A stretch of DNA of 64,000 nt from Eurosta solidaginis (lineage: Eukaryota; Arthropoda; Insecta; Diptera; Tephritidae), in the NCBI RefSeq assembly GCF_040869045.1, contig NC_090324.1:58805346-58869345 (forward strand). Reading direction: 5' to 3'. The translations under genes and the position numbers were made by a program. A model generated the notes under the pieces. It saw only the letters and a list, made by a program, of their open reading frames with translations, did no database searches and was not told the origin of the DNA. Positions within the stretch are counted from its first letter, which is position 1. The number at the start of each line of letters is the position of its first letter. This document shows positions 1-10,835 of this stretch, piece after piece.

Positions 1-1
1 C

Positions 2-495
2 GAAAAGGCAATCAGCAGCAAATGGGTATACAGCATTAAAAGAAACCCTGACGGTAGTATTAAACGTTTTAAGAGCCGTTTGGTGGCAAAGGGGTGTAGT
101 CAACAGTTTGGAGTGAACTTCACCGAAACGTTTTCACCGGTGTTGAGGTATGCGACAGTTCGTTTACTGTTGGCGTTGGCGTGTGAGCATGAACTGCATT
201 TGCATCAAATGGACGTATCTTCTGCATACTTAAACAGCAATTTACAAGAGATAGTTTATATGAAACAGCCGGAGGGGTTCGTATGCGATGAGTTTCCACA
301 CCGAGTGCTGAAGCTCAATAAGGCACTATATGGATTAAAGCAAAGTGGGCGTGAATGGAACTCTAAGTTGGACACAGTTCTAAGATCGTTTGGGTATTCG
401 CCGTGCGTCAGCGAGCCTTGCGTGTATACGAAACACGAAAATGGTAATTATAACATTATAGCTGTGTATGTTGATGATTTAATTGTAGGTGGCAC
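2..495 (+). pseudogene. Copia (Ty1/Copia) reverse transcriptase fragment
   Basis: An open frame runs from base 2 into the first RT domain of a Ty1/Copia polyprotein. The order is SKWVYSIKRNPDGS, then RLVAKGCSQ, then the MDVSSAYLN block, then YMKQPEGF, LKLNKALYGLKQ and the catalytic YVDD box at 467-478. Ty1/Copia RT copies RNA to cDNA in virus-like particles, and this order is diagnostic for the superfamily. The frame is cut by the window edge on the left. On the right it stops matching about 15-20 bases after YVDD, where BEL gag sequence begins. Nothing of Copia gag, protease, integrase or RNase H is present here, so this is a truncated, non-functional remnant. The ATG at 80 is internal and not a start. 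Family is certain; the exact Copia lineage is not. Confidence 0.93.
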
Positions 496-498
496 CCG

Positions 499-1150
499 GT
501 TAAAGCTATTTTCGGGCTAGAAAGCGTAGAAAAAGGCAAACCAAGTGGACTGGGAATGTTAAGCGATCAAGTGAATTCACACCTTCGAGCGCTACAAACA
601 CTGGCAATTAACGAGGAAATCTATAATGGCCTTCTTATTCATATCATTACCAGCAAGTTACCGCCACAAACGCACGAACAATGGGAGGAAAATTTATCCG
701 CACAAAAACTTCCGACTTGGGCCGAGATGTGTATATTTCTGGAAAAACGATGTCGCATGGCGGAGAATTTGGAAAATGCTGCGGTCATTCAAGGGTCTAG
801 TAAACAGGTGGGAAAAAATATTATTCAATCCAAATCTAAAGCAAGTGTACTTGTCACGGCCGCTAGTGGAAAATCCACATCACTTTGTAATTTTTGCGAA
901 TCGAAAACCCATTTTATCACTGGCTGTACTCAATTCTTAAATCTTTCCCCGAAGTTGCGCTATAAGGAAGCTAAGAAAATTAATCTGTGCTTAATTGCCT
1001 TCGTAAAGGGCACGCGGTAAAGCAATATAGATCTGACAACTGTAGACATTGCCAAGGAAAGCATAACTCTTTATTACATTTAAACAGCATTGAGCCAGCG
1101 GCTGTTTCGGTTGCACCAGACACAACCAGTCGTCCACTATCGTCACAGTC
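499..1150 (+). pseudogene. BEL-1 gag C-terminal part with nucleocapsid knuckles
   Basis: The frame at 499-985 encodes the C-terminal half of a BEL Gag, with the capsid-like stretches LLIHIITSKLPPQT and WEENLSAQKLPTWAEM followed by the first knuckle CNFCESKTHFITGC. A one-base frameshift near 985 moves coding to the next frame, where a second knuckle, CLRKGHAVKQY, and a third, CRHCQGKHNSLLH, follow. The second knuckle has Tyr where its last Cys is expected. Gag forms the particle shell and the knuckles bind RNA. The N-terminal half is absent. Non-functional. Confidence 0.88.
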
Positions 1151-1903
1151 AGCAGCAGTAACTTCACTAGCTGCAAGCCTCTCACCTTATTCCACGAAAA
1201 TTGTGCCTAGCAATTCTGTGCTATTACCAACGGCCATCATTTTAGTAAAAAATCGTGCTGGTACACTAGTTCCTTGTCGAGCGATTTTAGACTCCGCGTC
1301 GCAGCTAAATTTCGTCACAACACGGCTGGCAAATCAACTTCAACTTCGTTCTAGCTATTCACCTGTTGCAGTCTGCGGCATAGGAGAAACGAGTATCGTT
1401 GCCAACAAATGTGTTGATATTTTTGCCCAAGCACAACATGGCCAGTTTCCAGCCTCCTTTGCAGCAATAGTTACCGCTAGCATAACTGACTATCAACCGA
1501 ACTTTGATATCAATATAAAGGGTTGGAATATACCCAAAAACCTTAATTTAGCTGACCCGATGTTCTTCAAGGCAAGTCGTATTGACCTTTTGATTGGTGC
1601 TGAATTGTTCTATGACCTAATTTGCGTCGGCCAAGTTAGTATTGCTGAACATTTGCCAACGTTACAAAAAACCAAATTAGGCTGGGTGGTCTCTGGAGGC
1701 ATATCGCCCTCTAACAATCGATCAACAACTCTTTCGGCTTTCCAGAATTCAATACCGACGAACTTGCAAACATTGTCCAACGCTTTTGGGAAGTCGAATG
1801 TTGTTTCGACTCCACTCCAGTTCCAGCTAATGATAACGATTTTTGTGAGCAACATTTCGTCGAAAATTTCGTTCTTCTGCCATCAGGAGCTTACTCAGTT
1901 AAG
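1151..1903 (+). pseudogene. BEL-1 aspartic protease and spacer
   Basis: This continues in the same frame as the last zinc knuckle. A BEL retropepsin follows: CRAILDSASQLNF, with the catalytic Asp at 1290-1292 in a DSAS box. The downstream segment contains DLLIGAELFYDL and the conserved end KLGWVVSGG. The enzyme would cleave the Gag-Pol polyprotein inside particles. The DSA box has Ala instead of the usual Gly-Ser pair of BEL proteases, but D-S-A occurs in other retropepsins, so this alone does not show inactivity. Coding shifts frame near 1860-1900, before the RT. Confidence 0.85.
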
Positions 1904-2880
1904 TTGCCACCAAAATCAAGTTTCAATGCTCTGGGAGATTCATATGACTTGGCTCTATGTAGGTTTAAGGCACTGGAGAGAAAGCTTGATAATGATGAGC
2001 CTACGAAGCGCTTATATTCGGCTTTTATGAAGGAATATAAGGATCTTGGGCAAATGTCATTGGCAATATTAGAAGCAGAGAAACCAACTTATTTTTTACC
2101 ACACCATTGCGTCCGTAAATATGATAGTACCACAACTAAACTTCGTGTAGTCTTCGATGGTTCCGCTAAAACAACCTCAGGGAACTCTTTGAATGACTTG
2201 TTGCTGCCAGGGCCAACCATTCAACCGACATTTTTTAATACGCTTCTTCGTTTCAGGTTCTCGAAAGTTGCATTAGTTGCGATATATGCAAGATGTACCG
2301 TTGTGTCAAGGTAGGCAGCCCTGACAACCAGTTGCAATGTATTCTTTGGCGAGACGACCCTTCAAAAGAAATCGAAATTTATAAGTTGGATACTGTCACA
2401 TACGGAACAAGACCAGCTGCGTTTTTGGCTGTTCGAACCATGCACCAACTCACTTATGACGAAGAGCAATCGTACCCTATCGGTGCAAAAATTGTGCGAC
2501 GAGATTTTTACGTGGACGATTTGATATCGGGCGGTGAAACAATTGAAGAGGTCATATAAATGAAGCAAGAAGTAAAACAACTGCTCCGACGAGGAAACTT
2601 TCCAATTCGTAAATGGTGTTCGAATGAATCTTGCGTTCTACAAGATGAAGGAAAACGTGACTGCGAGCAACTTTTAAAATTTCATGATTGTACTGACGTC
2701 ACAAAGGCACTTGGTCTCGTGTGGGACCCCACCTCTGACAATTTTCCTTTTAACTTCACTCCAACCTTCAACTCCGGTAAAACTACAAAGCCTTCTGTTC
2801 TTTCGGTCATAGCCTGTTTTTACGACCCACTTGGGTTAATTTCACTAGTTATCACAAGGTTGAAGATTTGTATGTAAACA
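1904..2880 (+). pseudogene. BEL-1 reverse transcriptase, frameshifted
   Basis: RT blocks are spread over three frames. At 1904-2314 are the YFLPHHCVRKYDS and KLRVVFDGSAKT blocks and NDLLLPGPTIQPT. At 2293-2559 are the VTYGTRPAAFLAVRTMHQL block and the catalytic YVDD at 2509-2520. At 2560-2877 are TKALGLVWDPTSDNFPF and the YDPLGLIS block. The usual DIEKMFRQI block between the first two pieces is damaged. A stop at 2557-2559 falls in frame immediately before the next piece. No full-length RT could be made. Confidence 0.88.
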
Positions 2881-3345
2881 TTGTGGAAAGAAAAGTTGGC
2901 ATGGGACGAACGCTTGCCGCAGTTGTTGCATACAACTTGTATGACATTGTGTGGTCAAATATCGGTCGTTAGTAGCCTGCAATTTCCACGCTACGTGCTC
3001 ACTCCAAAGGCCGACATACAAATTCATGCGTTTTGTGATGCTAGTTTAGCCGCTTACGGTGCTTGCATCTATAATCGCGTTGATTATCAAGGCTAAATTA
3101 AAACACAGCTATTATGCTCCAAGTCCAGAGTAGCACCCTTGAAATCACTTACCATCCCTAAACTCGAATTGTCAGCCGCGTTGCTGTTAGCAGAACTGGT
3201 TGCAAGTATTTTGGAAAACGGGCAGCTAACATGCGATTGTCATTGTTGGTCAAACTCAATGATTGTTTTGTCCTGGATTCAGTCCACACTTGGTAACTCT
3301 AATGTTTTTTAGCAAATAGATTGGCACAAATACAATCACTAACAT
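2881..3345 (+). pseudogene. BEL-1 RNase H, broken
   Basis: IQIHAFCDASLAAYGACIYNR at 3021-3083 carries the first RNase H acidic residue (FCDAS). A stop follows. The same protein then continues through KSRVAPLKSLTIPKLELSAA, which holds the second acidic residue in the PKLEL block, and a WSNSMIVLSWIQ block. BEL RNase H normally has WSDS there, so the third catalytic Asp is Asn in this copy. RNase H removes the RNA strand of RNA-DNA hybrids during reverse transcription. The stop after YQG and the D-to-N change make this copy inactive. Confidence 0.85.
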
Positions 3346-4492
3346 CCGGGATGACGTGGCATCATGTTCCTACTGACATCAATCCGGCAGACATATTTTC
3401 TCGTGGTTGCGCTCTACAGGAACTGCAACTGAACGACCTTTTGACAAACGGGCCTCCATTTATTCATCTTGGTTCTTCACTGTGGCCCGAAAGTAAAGAA
3501 TTTTTGTCTAACCTTCCGGAAAGAAGACGCTGCACCTTAGTTTCGGCCAGTCAAGTTGATGAAACATTCGGTTGCAAGTTCCAAAATTCATTCGGCAAGT
3601 TAAAGCGAGTATTTGCATATATATATAAATTCTGTCATTTCAGAAGAAATGGTACTACATCGCCAACTAGTTTGCTTACTGTCCAAGACATAAAAGCTGG
3701 TACATGGTTGCTGATAAGGCATATTCAGCAAGTGCACTTTGCCTCAGAATATAAAGCCCTGAAAGAAAATGAGCAGTTGCTTTCGTCTAGTAAGCCGCTG
3801 TCACTTAACCCATTCATTGATGATTTTGGTTCACTTCCCGTTGGAGGACGACTTCACAACTCAAATTTGGATTTCGAGGCCAAGAATCCGCTTCTGCTAC
3901 CCAAGCAGCATCCAGTAACTAATGCCATTATAGAAGATTTTCATCACAACCTGCTTCACGCTGGACCCCAGAGCTTACTAGCAGCAATCCGTCAACAATT
4001 TTGGCCTATTGGCGGACGCATAACAGTAGCTAAGGTCGCCAACAAATGCTTACAGTGCTACCGTCTTAAACCTATTGTACAACAACAAGTCATGGGTAAC
4101 CTTCCGGAAGATCGCGTGAGGCCATCGAGAACATTCTCTACAACCGGAATCGATTACTGTGGTCCATTCCTTTACAAAAACTTTGTGCGAAATCGTCAGC
4201 CTGTCAAATGCTACATATGTATCTTCGTCTGTTTTGCGACGAAGGCCACACACCTTGAAGTGGTACAAGATCTTTCAACGCCATCGTTCATCGCTGCTCT
4301 CAAACCTTTCCTTAGCATCAGAGGTAATCCGAGGACAATTTGGTATGACAACGCTACAAATTTTGTTGGTGCAAAAAACGGCCTGGAGAGCTAGGAAGAT
4401 TGTTTCTAAATCAAGCCCACATCAATACCGTGGCAGTGAATTGCACAGAAAATGAAATAGATTGGAAATTCATACACCTGTAAGCACCAGTA
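3346..4492 (+). pseudogene. BEL-1 integrase, N-terminal and core, truncated
   Basis: The frame opens with WHHVPTDINPADIFSRG, the connection between RNase H and integrase typical of BEL. The zinc-binding domain follows (DFHHNLLHAGPQSL, then NKCLQCYRLKP). In the core the first catalytic Asp lies in GIDYCGPF (4152-4154) and the second in WYDNATNF (4347-4349). A frameshift and stop follow NGLES at 4394, and the remaining IDWKFI block is in another frame. The third catalytic residue (Glu in GLWE) is missing because the element ends near 4492. The enzyme would insert cDNA into the genome; this copy cannot. Confidence 0.9.
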
Positions 4493-4543
4493 ATCTTAAT
4501 GCGCCCCTATTAAACGCGCATGATATCTCGGGGCTATTGACCA

Positions 4544-5620
4544 ATGTGTCGACTTATGCACCGGATGGAGGTGGTGCCTTACCATTACACCAAGGAGTTG
4601 GAAACTTTAGAGAAGCTGCAGGGGACCGGGGGAATACCCCAGGAATGCAGGACGAAGCTACTCGTGGGTGGACGTGCTACACCAGCTGTTCCAGGCTTCG
4701 CAGGAGAGATGGGGTCAATCAGAAACAATATGGACCAGCTCAACGCCGCTCTCGAATCTGCACAGCAATCAGCGAATCAGAACTGGAACGCGAATAGGAT
4801 GGACCGTAACCCACTTCCAACAGTAATACCACCAATATACCCTGCTCCGAGTAGCATAGTAGTGAAACCACAGGTGTGGAAAATCTTGTTCGACAGCACT
4901 GGGAGCGTAGCAGATTTCCATTTTAGGCTGAACACCTTGTGTGGGCGCACACAATGCACGGATGAACAAATAATGGCTAGTTTCCACCAGTTTCTTTCCG
5001 GGCGGGCCGAAGAATGGTACTGGCTGTTCACGAAACAAAACCCAAATGCGACACATGCCTTTTTGTGCTACTCATTGAAAAGAGAGTTTGGCACTTTGAA
5101 AACTGACCTCGAGATCATGATGAAGATCTCCATGCGGAAGCAAATAGCAAGTGAGTGCTATGACGTGTTCCACACGGACATAATCTCCTTGAACGCGCGC
5201 TTAAGAGAGCCAATATCGGAGGTTCTACTGATTGACATTATAAAAAGGAACGTCAACAGTAGCCATAAGCTGTTGCTTTTCAACGCAGATGTAAGGACCC
5301 TTCATGATCTACGCGATGTAGCACGCAGAGGTGAACAAGTGCTGAAAGAAAGCAAGCTGTTGGGAGCCACTTACCCAGGACGGCATGTAAACGAAGCACG
5401 TGTGACAACCCCGGTTGGAAGGCGAGGACGGCGAAATGGAGCCACAGATAGAGGCGCTGGACTATCGACGCAACAGGAGACCGGACTATTCGGGAATCTA
5501 ATGCTGGCATTGCCAGGCAATGGGCCATTAGGAATCTTTTTATTTCAAATGCGGCCATAGAGGAGTATTAATTCCAAAATGCCCTAGGGACCATCGCAGG
5601 CAGGGAAACCAGTACCCGAG
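4544..5620 (+). pseudogene. Gypsy gag with damaged zinc knuckle
   Basis: The ORF at 4544-5560 (338 residues) has a capsid-type core: FHFRLNTLCGRTQCTDEQIM, a GRAEEWYW block, and SLKREFG. A basic tail, RRGRRNGATDRG, follows. This layout is common in Gypsy Gag proteins. Near 5535 the frame shifts, and the next frame reads KCGHRGVLIPKC, a zinc knuckle that has lost its first Cys. Gag would package the element RNA. The ATG at 4544 is the first in frame but may not be the original start, because upstream sequence is truncated. Confidence 0.78.
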
Positions 5621-5848
5621 CGAGAAGGCGGGGGAACTTCGTTCGGCTTCATAGCTCCCACGCCAGCCGGTGCTCGAAATGTCGTCCCGTGCACCGAACC
5701 ACAGGGTAAATATCTGCATGGAGGTGGTAAGCTTCTGAGGTGCAGTAGTACTCTGGCAGAAGAACCCTCAAACGTAATAATAACTTACCCTGACAGTACG
5801 GACAATTCGAATAATTCTGAATGCGAGAGTCAAACGTCCTCATCCGCG

Positions 5849-6352
5849 ATGGGCGAGCCGATCAAGATTCTGCGACGCCAGCACAGGGATGTCGCTTGCC
5901 AAACGCAATTTTCACCAAACCTAGTAGAAAGGGAACATAGGTATGAGCAAATAAGACATACCATTTTTGAACAATACCCGGTATCGGACAATATTTTGAA
6001 GTGCAGGCAGAGATACCACAGGAGAGTACAGGAGCGTAGACTGCTACAAGCCACCACGTTGACGCTTACAGAGGATGAAAGGCCTCTTTTAAAGGCTAAG
6101 ATTAAGGATAGTTTTCTTGTAGGGCTGTTGGACTCGGGAGCCAACGTCTCCATCTTAGGAAAAAATGGATTAGATTTCCTAGAGGACAACGGCTTCGATT
6201 ATCAGCCCTTAAATGCGTTCGTATACACCGCGGGCGGCAACAAGCAAAAAATTTTAGGCTCAGTATCTCTACCGGTCACCTTTAAAAATATCACAAAGGT
6301 AATTCGTTTTTACCTTTTCCCTCACTTCTCCAAGAAGCCTACTTCGGGGTAG
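5849..6352 (+). pseudogene. Gypsy aspartic protease
   Basis: The frame holds a retropepsin with LLDSGANVSILGKNGLDFL (DSG active site followed by the usual hydrophobic stretch) and ends near FPHFSKKPTSG. It is preceded by a charged segment, EREHRYEQIRH. About 290 bases between gag and this frame are in broken frames. Coding leaves this frame around 6340 and continues as the RT leader (GVDFWRAF onward), so one frameshift separates protease from RT. Protease would process the polyprotein. Confidence 0.82.
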
Positions 6353-7791
6353 ATTTTTGGAGAGCATTTGCATTAGCTCACGAAATATTCCCAAGCGTAG
6401 AGTGCATTGAGATTAGACTTGAAAAGGAAGAGGAACTTAACCTCCATGAATTATCACCAGACCGGAAATTAGAATTGCAAAAGGTCATCGAGACGTTTCC
6501 CTTGTACGAGAAATTACGCCTAGGGCAAACTAAATTAGTGGAGCATCACATCGACACCGGTGATGCCATTCCCGTAAAAAGCAAACATTTTCCTCTTTCG
6601 CCACCGAGGCAAGCCCAAGCTTTTAGCGAAATAGACAGGTTACTCGAATTAGGAGTTATAGAAGAGTCAAACTCTCCGTGGTGTAGTCCTGTGGTACTGG
6701 TTCAGAAACCAGGCAAAGTTAGGTTGTGCATAGATTCCAGGAAGGTCAACTCGGTTACTAAGAAGGACTCGTACCCCCTGCCTCATATCAACGTCTTATT
6801 GAGCAGACTGAAAGATACGCATTTTATTAGTGGCATTGATCTGAAGGACGCGTTCTTCCAGATCAAATTAACAGAGTCCTCCAAGGAAAAAACAGCATTC
6901 GCAGTTCCGGGGAGGCCTCTGTACCATTTCAAGGTAATGCCATTTGGTCTGTGCAATGGAACGCAGACTATGAGTAGGCTGATGGACAAGGCAATCCCTT
7001 CGCGTCTGCGAGAGAACGTCTTTGTCTACCTGGACGACCTGATGGTATGCAGCACTAATTTTGAAGACCACCTGAAATTGCTAGCGGAAGTGGCCAAATG
7101 TTTGAGAGACGCAGGGCTGACAATAAACGTGAAGAAAAGTAAATTTTGTCAGAAGGAAATACGCTACTTAGGGTACCTGATAGGCAGCGGGTGTTTGAAA
7201 GTGGATCCGGGAAAAATAGAAGCAATACAAAACTTTCCTATCCCTAAATCCCCTCGGCAGGTGCGTAGATTTGTGGGCATGGCGAATTGGTACAGGGCGT
7301 TTATTACCAATTTTGCTGACTTGACAGGTCCCTTTACCGACTGTCTCCGTAAGTCACCAGGCCCGTTCAAGCTTACCCCTGAAGCTATAGAGGCCTTCGG
7401 AAAACTAAAAGTAGCCTTGAGTTCCGCTCCTGTCTTGGCGCAACCATACTTTTCCAAGGAATTCGTAATACAATGCGACGCTTCCAAAATAGGTGTTGGC
7501 GGAGTGTTGTTCCAGGTCTATGACGAGGGCGCTGAGCATCCGATCGCGTTTGTGTCGAAAAAGCTGAACAATGCTCAACGCAATTATAGGGTAACCGAGC
7601 TGGAGTGTCTCGCCGCCATAATCAGCGTGAAGCGCTTCCGACCCTATGTTGAGGGATTACCGTTTCGGATTATCACGGACCACTCCAGTCTCAAGTGGTT
7701 AATGAGACAAAAGGACTTGAGCGGGAGGTTGGCGAGGTGGTCGCTCTTACTGTAAAGATACGATTTTAAGATGGAATATCGTAAGATTTAG
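6353..7791 (+). pseudogene. Gypsy reverse transcriptase and RNase H
   Basis: The longest intact piece of this element. RT blocks appear in order: WCSPVVLVQKPGKVRLCID, SYPLPHINVLLSRL, GIDLKDAFFQI, VMPFGLCNGTQTM and YLDDLMV (7027-7038; Leu is a common variant at the second place of YVDD in Gypsy). LGYLIGSGCLKVDPGKIEAI and the RNase H follow, with FVIQCDAS, TELECLAAI and IITDHSSL supplying D, E and D. A TAA at 7753-7755 lies in frame inside the block that normally reads LQEYDF. A second stop follows at 7789-7791, and the ADALSR segment expected next is deleted. Confidence 0.93.
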
Positions 7792-7826
7792 TCTCTCCCG
7801 AATTCAGCAGTAACGAATATTTAGAC

Positions 7827-9224
7827 TTGATTCGGACCGTCACCGAAAATGAGGAATCGCTTCCGGATTTACGAGTGGTGGACAGGGTAATTTTCAAACG
7901 GGTTAAATTTCGTAAGGGAATGGAATGGGAAGAAGACTCGCTGTGGCGATTATGGTTGCCGAAAGGGTTGACTGAGGAAGCAGTGAGACTAGCACATGAC
8001 GCTAACCGGAGTTACCATTGCGGGGGGCAGAAAACCTTAGAACGTGTTAGGCAGCACTACTTCTGGCCGCAGCAGGCTAAGGACGTCAGGGACTACGTTC
8101 AGCGTTGTGACACCTGCAAAGCTGTAAAACCCACAAATCAGCAGTCGAGACCACCTATAGGGAGTACCTTTGAATCCGAAAGGCCATTTCAGCGGTTATA
8201 TTGCGACTTTCTAGAACCGTATCTGAGATCTAAGCGGCGCAATCAATTTCTTTTTATAGTACTAGATCATCTTTCGAAATACGTTTGGCTAAAGCCCATG
8301 CAGAGAGCCACCACTGTTAACGTTATAAATTACTTCGCTTCCGAAATTCTTCCAGCTGTAGAGGTCCCTGAGTTTATTCACAATGACAATGGTAAACAGT
8401 TTATCTCGAAGGAAATGAACCAATTTTTAGCAAATTACGGGGTGACGCACGTAAGGACGGGGTTATATTCTCCGCAAGCAAACGCATCCAAGCGCGTTAA
8501 TAGAGAAATTGTTTCGAAGATTAGGATTTTCCTGAAAGATAAACCCGACCATACCGATTGGGATAAGTATATACCCGCGATTTTATCTGTTTTGAGAAGT
8601 GATTTTCATACGGCGATTCAGTGCTCTCCACACTTTGCATTATATGGCCAAAATATGGTCCAACATGCCTCAACGTACAAAATTTTAGAGAAGCTCGGCA
8701 GCCTTCGGGAAGACCAAGTTACGATAGTAAGCAGAGCTGACAAGTTGACCAATATTCGTGAGCAGATCCGTAGAAATTTAGATCAGGCCAAGGATAGGGG
8801 AGTAAACATCTATAACAAGCGCTCTAGGGAAGTCAACTATAAGGAAGGTCAGGAAGTTTTTCGGAAAAACTTTGCCTTATGTAACTTCAAACAGGACATT
8901 AACGCCAAATTCCTGCCAAAATACCTGAAGTGTCACGTGCTTCGAAAAATAGGCAATACACTGTATGATCTCGAAGACCTAAATGGGAAATTGATAGGTC
9001 GCTTTCACGCCTCAGATATTCGTCCGCAAGTAACCAGAAAGAACGTTTCTTTGCCAAATTACAATTTGATTTTTTATATCTACCTACCAATCGCACTTTT
9101 TTTTGTCTGGGCGTTTTGGCGGTCGGGGACATCTCGCCCAGTATTCTCCCCGAGCACTGACCTCATAGGATGTTCACCCGCGTACTCACCGAGGACCGTG
9201 AACACCCTGGCAGTCCACGCTTAG
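7827..9224 (+). pseudogene. Gypsy integrase with catalytic Glu replaced by Lys
   Basis: The 465-codon frame carries the zinc domain (HDANRSYHCGGQKTL, then CDTCKAVKP) and the integrase core. The first Asp lies in YCDFLEP (8205-8207) and the second in HNDNGKQF (8385-8387). The third catalytic position lies in SPQANASKRVNREI. Gypsy integrases read SERVNR there, so the Glu codon is AAG (Lys) at 8490-8492. The C-terminal part has the KFLPKYLKCHVLRKIGNTLY block, after which about 60 residues look non-homologous. The frame is open, but the E-to-K change predicts no strand transfer. Confidence 0.88.
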
Positions 9225-9896
9225 GTCGGACTAGCCTTCCGGAGTTTGGACGAGTTCTCCATATCAAAATGTTTACACCTTTTTTTTTTGTTTTGCCTTT
9301 CTGTGGGGGCGATAACCACTAGAAATCATCTTTCGGAGTTTTGACGACTTCTCCATAACAAATGTCTAATTGCCGCAAAGCCCTTTTAAACTAGGAAACA
9401 GAATTAATTCCCAACTTGACTTAACCTTTTTTGATGGACCTATGTTGCCCGGCTAGCTTCGTAGTAGGACTTTGAGATTCTTGTCTCAGGGGTGAGTCGT
9501 GCCCCACGTTGATTGGCATCGGAGGATCCTGGCAGTGGCTTCCCACAGAGGATCCGGTTTCCTGTTCGGTTCATCGGCAGGTCTTCAAAGCGAAGCAGGT
9601 TTGTTACGGCCTGCTGTTATGGTCTACGGTTACGTTCAACTTGGGAGCGTGTTCGTGCGAACACACATAGTGACTGGTAATGGGGCGAAAGTTGCGATAC
9701 AAAAGTATCGAAATAAAGAAATAAAAATTCGGCGAGCACTAGCGAAAAAATTTGCCATGAGTTTCCGGCGAACGAGAAACCAATTTAGAGAATGAGAAAA
9801 GAAAGAAAGGAAAAAAACTCTCGAAGAAGCCGTTATACAAACGAGAAGGTCGCTTGAAAGTTACTATATTTATGTAAGCTTAGAATAACAGAATAT
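9225..9896 (+). other. Gypsy 3' region, non-coding
   Basis: No conserved protein is visible. A roughly 36-base segment occurs twice as a direct repeat (about 9234-9270 and 9328-9364, both with TTCGGAGTTT and GACTTCTCCATA-like cores). A 98-codon open frame at 9499-9795 has no recognisable motif. A purine-rich tract lies at 9793-9822. This is where the 3' untranslated region and LTR of the Gypsy element should be, but with no second copy the LTR cannot be drawn. Confidence 0.4.
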
Positions 9897-10835
9897 GTGT
9901 TTCTTCCGTTATTTCTCGGAATTTGGTGGAAAGATTTGGATTTGCTTCAGCCTAATTTTTGGCGGGCCTGCGATTATACAAAAGGATCGTGTAACACCTA
10001 TTGGCACAACGTCTACAGCAAAGGCGTCAAGCACCGATACTGCTTCAGTAACTTTATTGGTCACATCAACTGCGCATCCCCAACTATACTCAACTAATCC
10101 CAAAACACCCTCGCCGGCTGTGCACGTATTCAAGTGAGTATTGTTGATGAACCAAAAGACTGCAACGAGGAATTGCAGGCTAATTCCTTAACCCAACTAC
10201 TAAAAGAAAAAACAGGTAAATGCCCAGACAAACCTCTTTTCTACTCGTCTATTTTGGGTGGTAATAAACATTACAACGGTTGTGTTGTGTTGGCACAATT
10301 CAACGTATAGAATATCCAGTTGAAATAGGTCGGCGTTTCACAGTCACACCTAGTGAGGAAAATACTAGTGATTCCGATTCGGATTCAGACGGCACTAAAC
10401 TAATTGTGATGAGAACCCTTGGTATCCGAAGATAAACCCCTTTCTCTACGTTTACGAAGTACACTAACACCTTTGGAACAGCGTCCGGCACCATCTCCGC
10501 CTCCAGGGCCAGCAGTATGCTGCAGCGTAATACAACGAACGCCCAATTAGCACCAAGTCATCCAGGTCGTAAAAGTCAACACGAATTTTTATTGCCACCA
10601 GGTTCACTCGAACACCTCGGACCAGAGCGCAACAACCACCAACAGTACCGACACGGCGCGCCCAAGAACGCGCACCACAACCAACAACAGCGTCGGCTTC
10701 ACCGGCAAGGTCAACAGAGGCCCATGGTACGTGACTATGAATATAACCTATGACTGTAAAGTGACTAGTCCAATGACGTGGAATGACGAGAGCGTTTTTT
10801 GCAGGGTAGTTAAGGAACTTCTAAGTAATGCTTAG
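9897..10835 (+). pseudogene. unrecognised cysteine-rich coding remnant
   Basis: I do not recognise this protein. Three or more frames in succession look coding. One at 9900-10100 has regularly spaced Cys and Trp, including GIWWKDLDLLQPNFWRACDY. One at 10105-10309 contains SIVDEPKDCNEELQANSL and CPDKPLFYSSILGG. One ends at the stop 10833-10835 and contains RGPWYVTMNITYDCK and SPMTWNDESVFCRVV. An acidic Ser-Asp run (DSDSDSD) lies between, near 10370. Frames change several times, so it is broken. An extracellular or envelope-type domain is one guess from the paired Cys and N-x-T site, with no firm support. A roughly 45-base piece near 10734 recurs near 47828. Confidence 0.35.

Larger units (their letters stand above)
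496..4492 (+). mobile_element. BEL-1: 5'-truncated, decayed BEL/Pao retrotransposon
   Basis: A colinear BEL/Pao series runs gag nucleocapsid, aspartic protease, RT, RNase H, and integrase zinc and catalytic domains. No LTR is visible on either side. The left end abuts a Copia fragment inside gag. The right end stops in the integrase core just after the WKFI block, where a Gypsy element begins. The reading frame shifts at least six times and contains several stops, so this copy is old compared with BEL-3 or BEL-4. Integrase does not resume downstream of the Gypsy element, so the join is either a truncation or an insertion whose right flank was lost. Confidence 0.9.
4493..9830 (+). mobile_element. 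Ty3/Gypsy retrotransposon, decayed, LTRs not found
   Basis: The order gag (4544-5560), protease (5849-6352), RT plus RNase H (6353-7791), integrase (7827-9224) is that of Ty3/Gypsy, since integrase follows RT. I could not find a duplicated LTR: sequence upstream of gag is only about 50 bases, so the 5' LTR and leader are missing. A purine-rich tract at 9793-9822 could be the polypurine tract, but no LTR is recognisable beyond it. The element sits against the cut integrase of BEL-1. Borders are approximate (plus or minus 20 left, several hundred right). Confidence 0.85.

Noticed and set aside
9234..9364. Direct repeats after Gypsy integrase as LTR ends
   Set aside because: The repeats are about 36 bases and 94 bases apart, too short and too close for LTRs, with no TG/CA ends or duplication.
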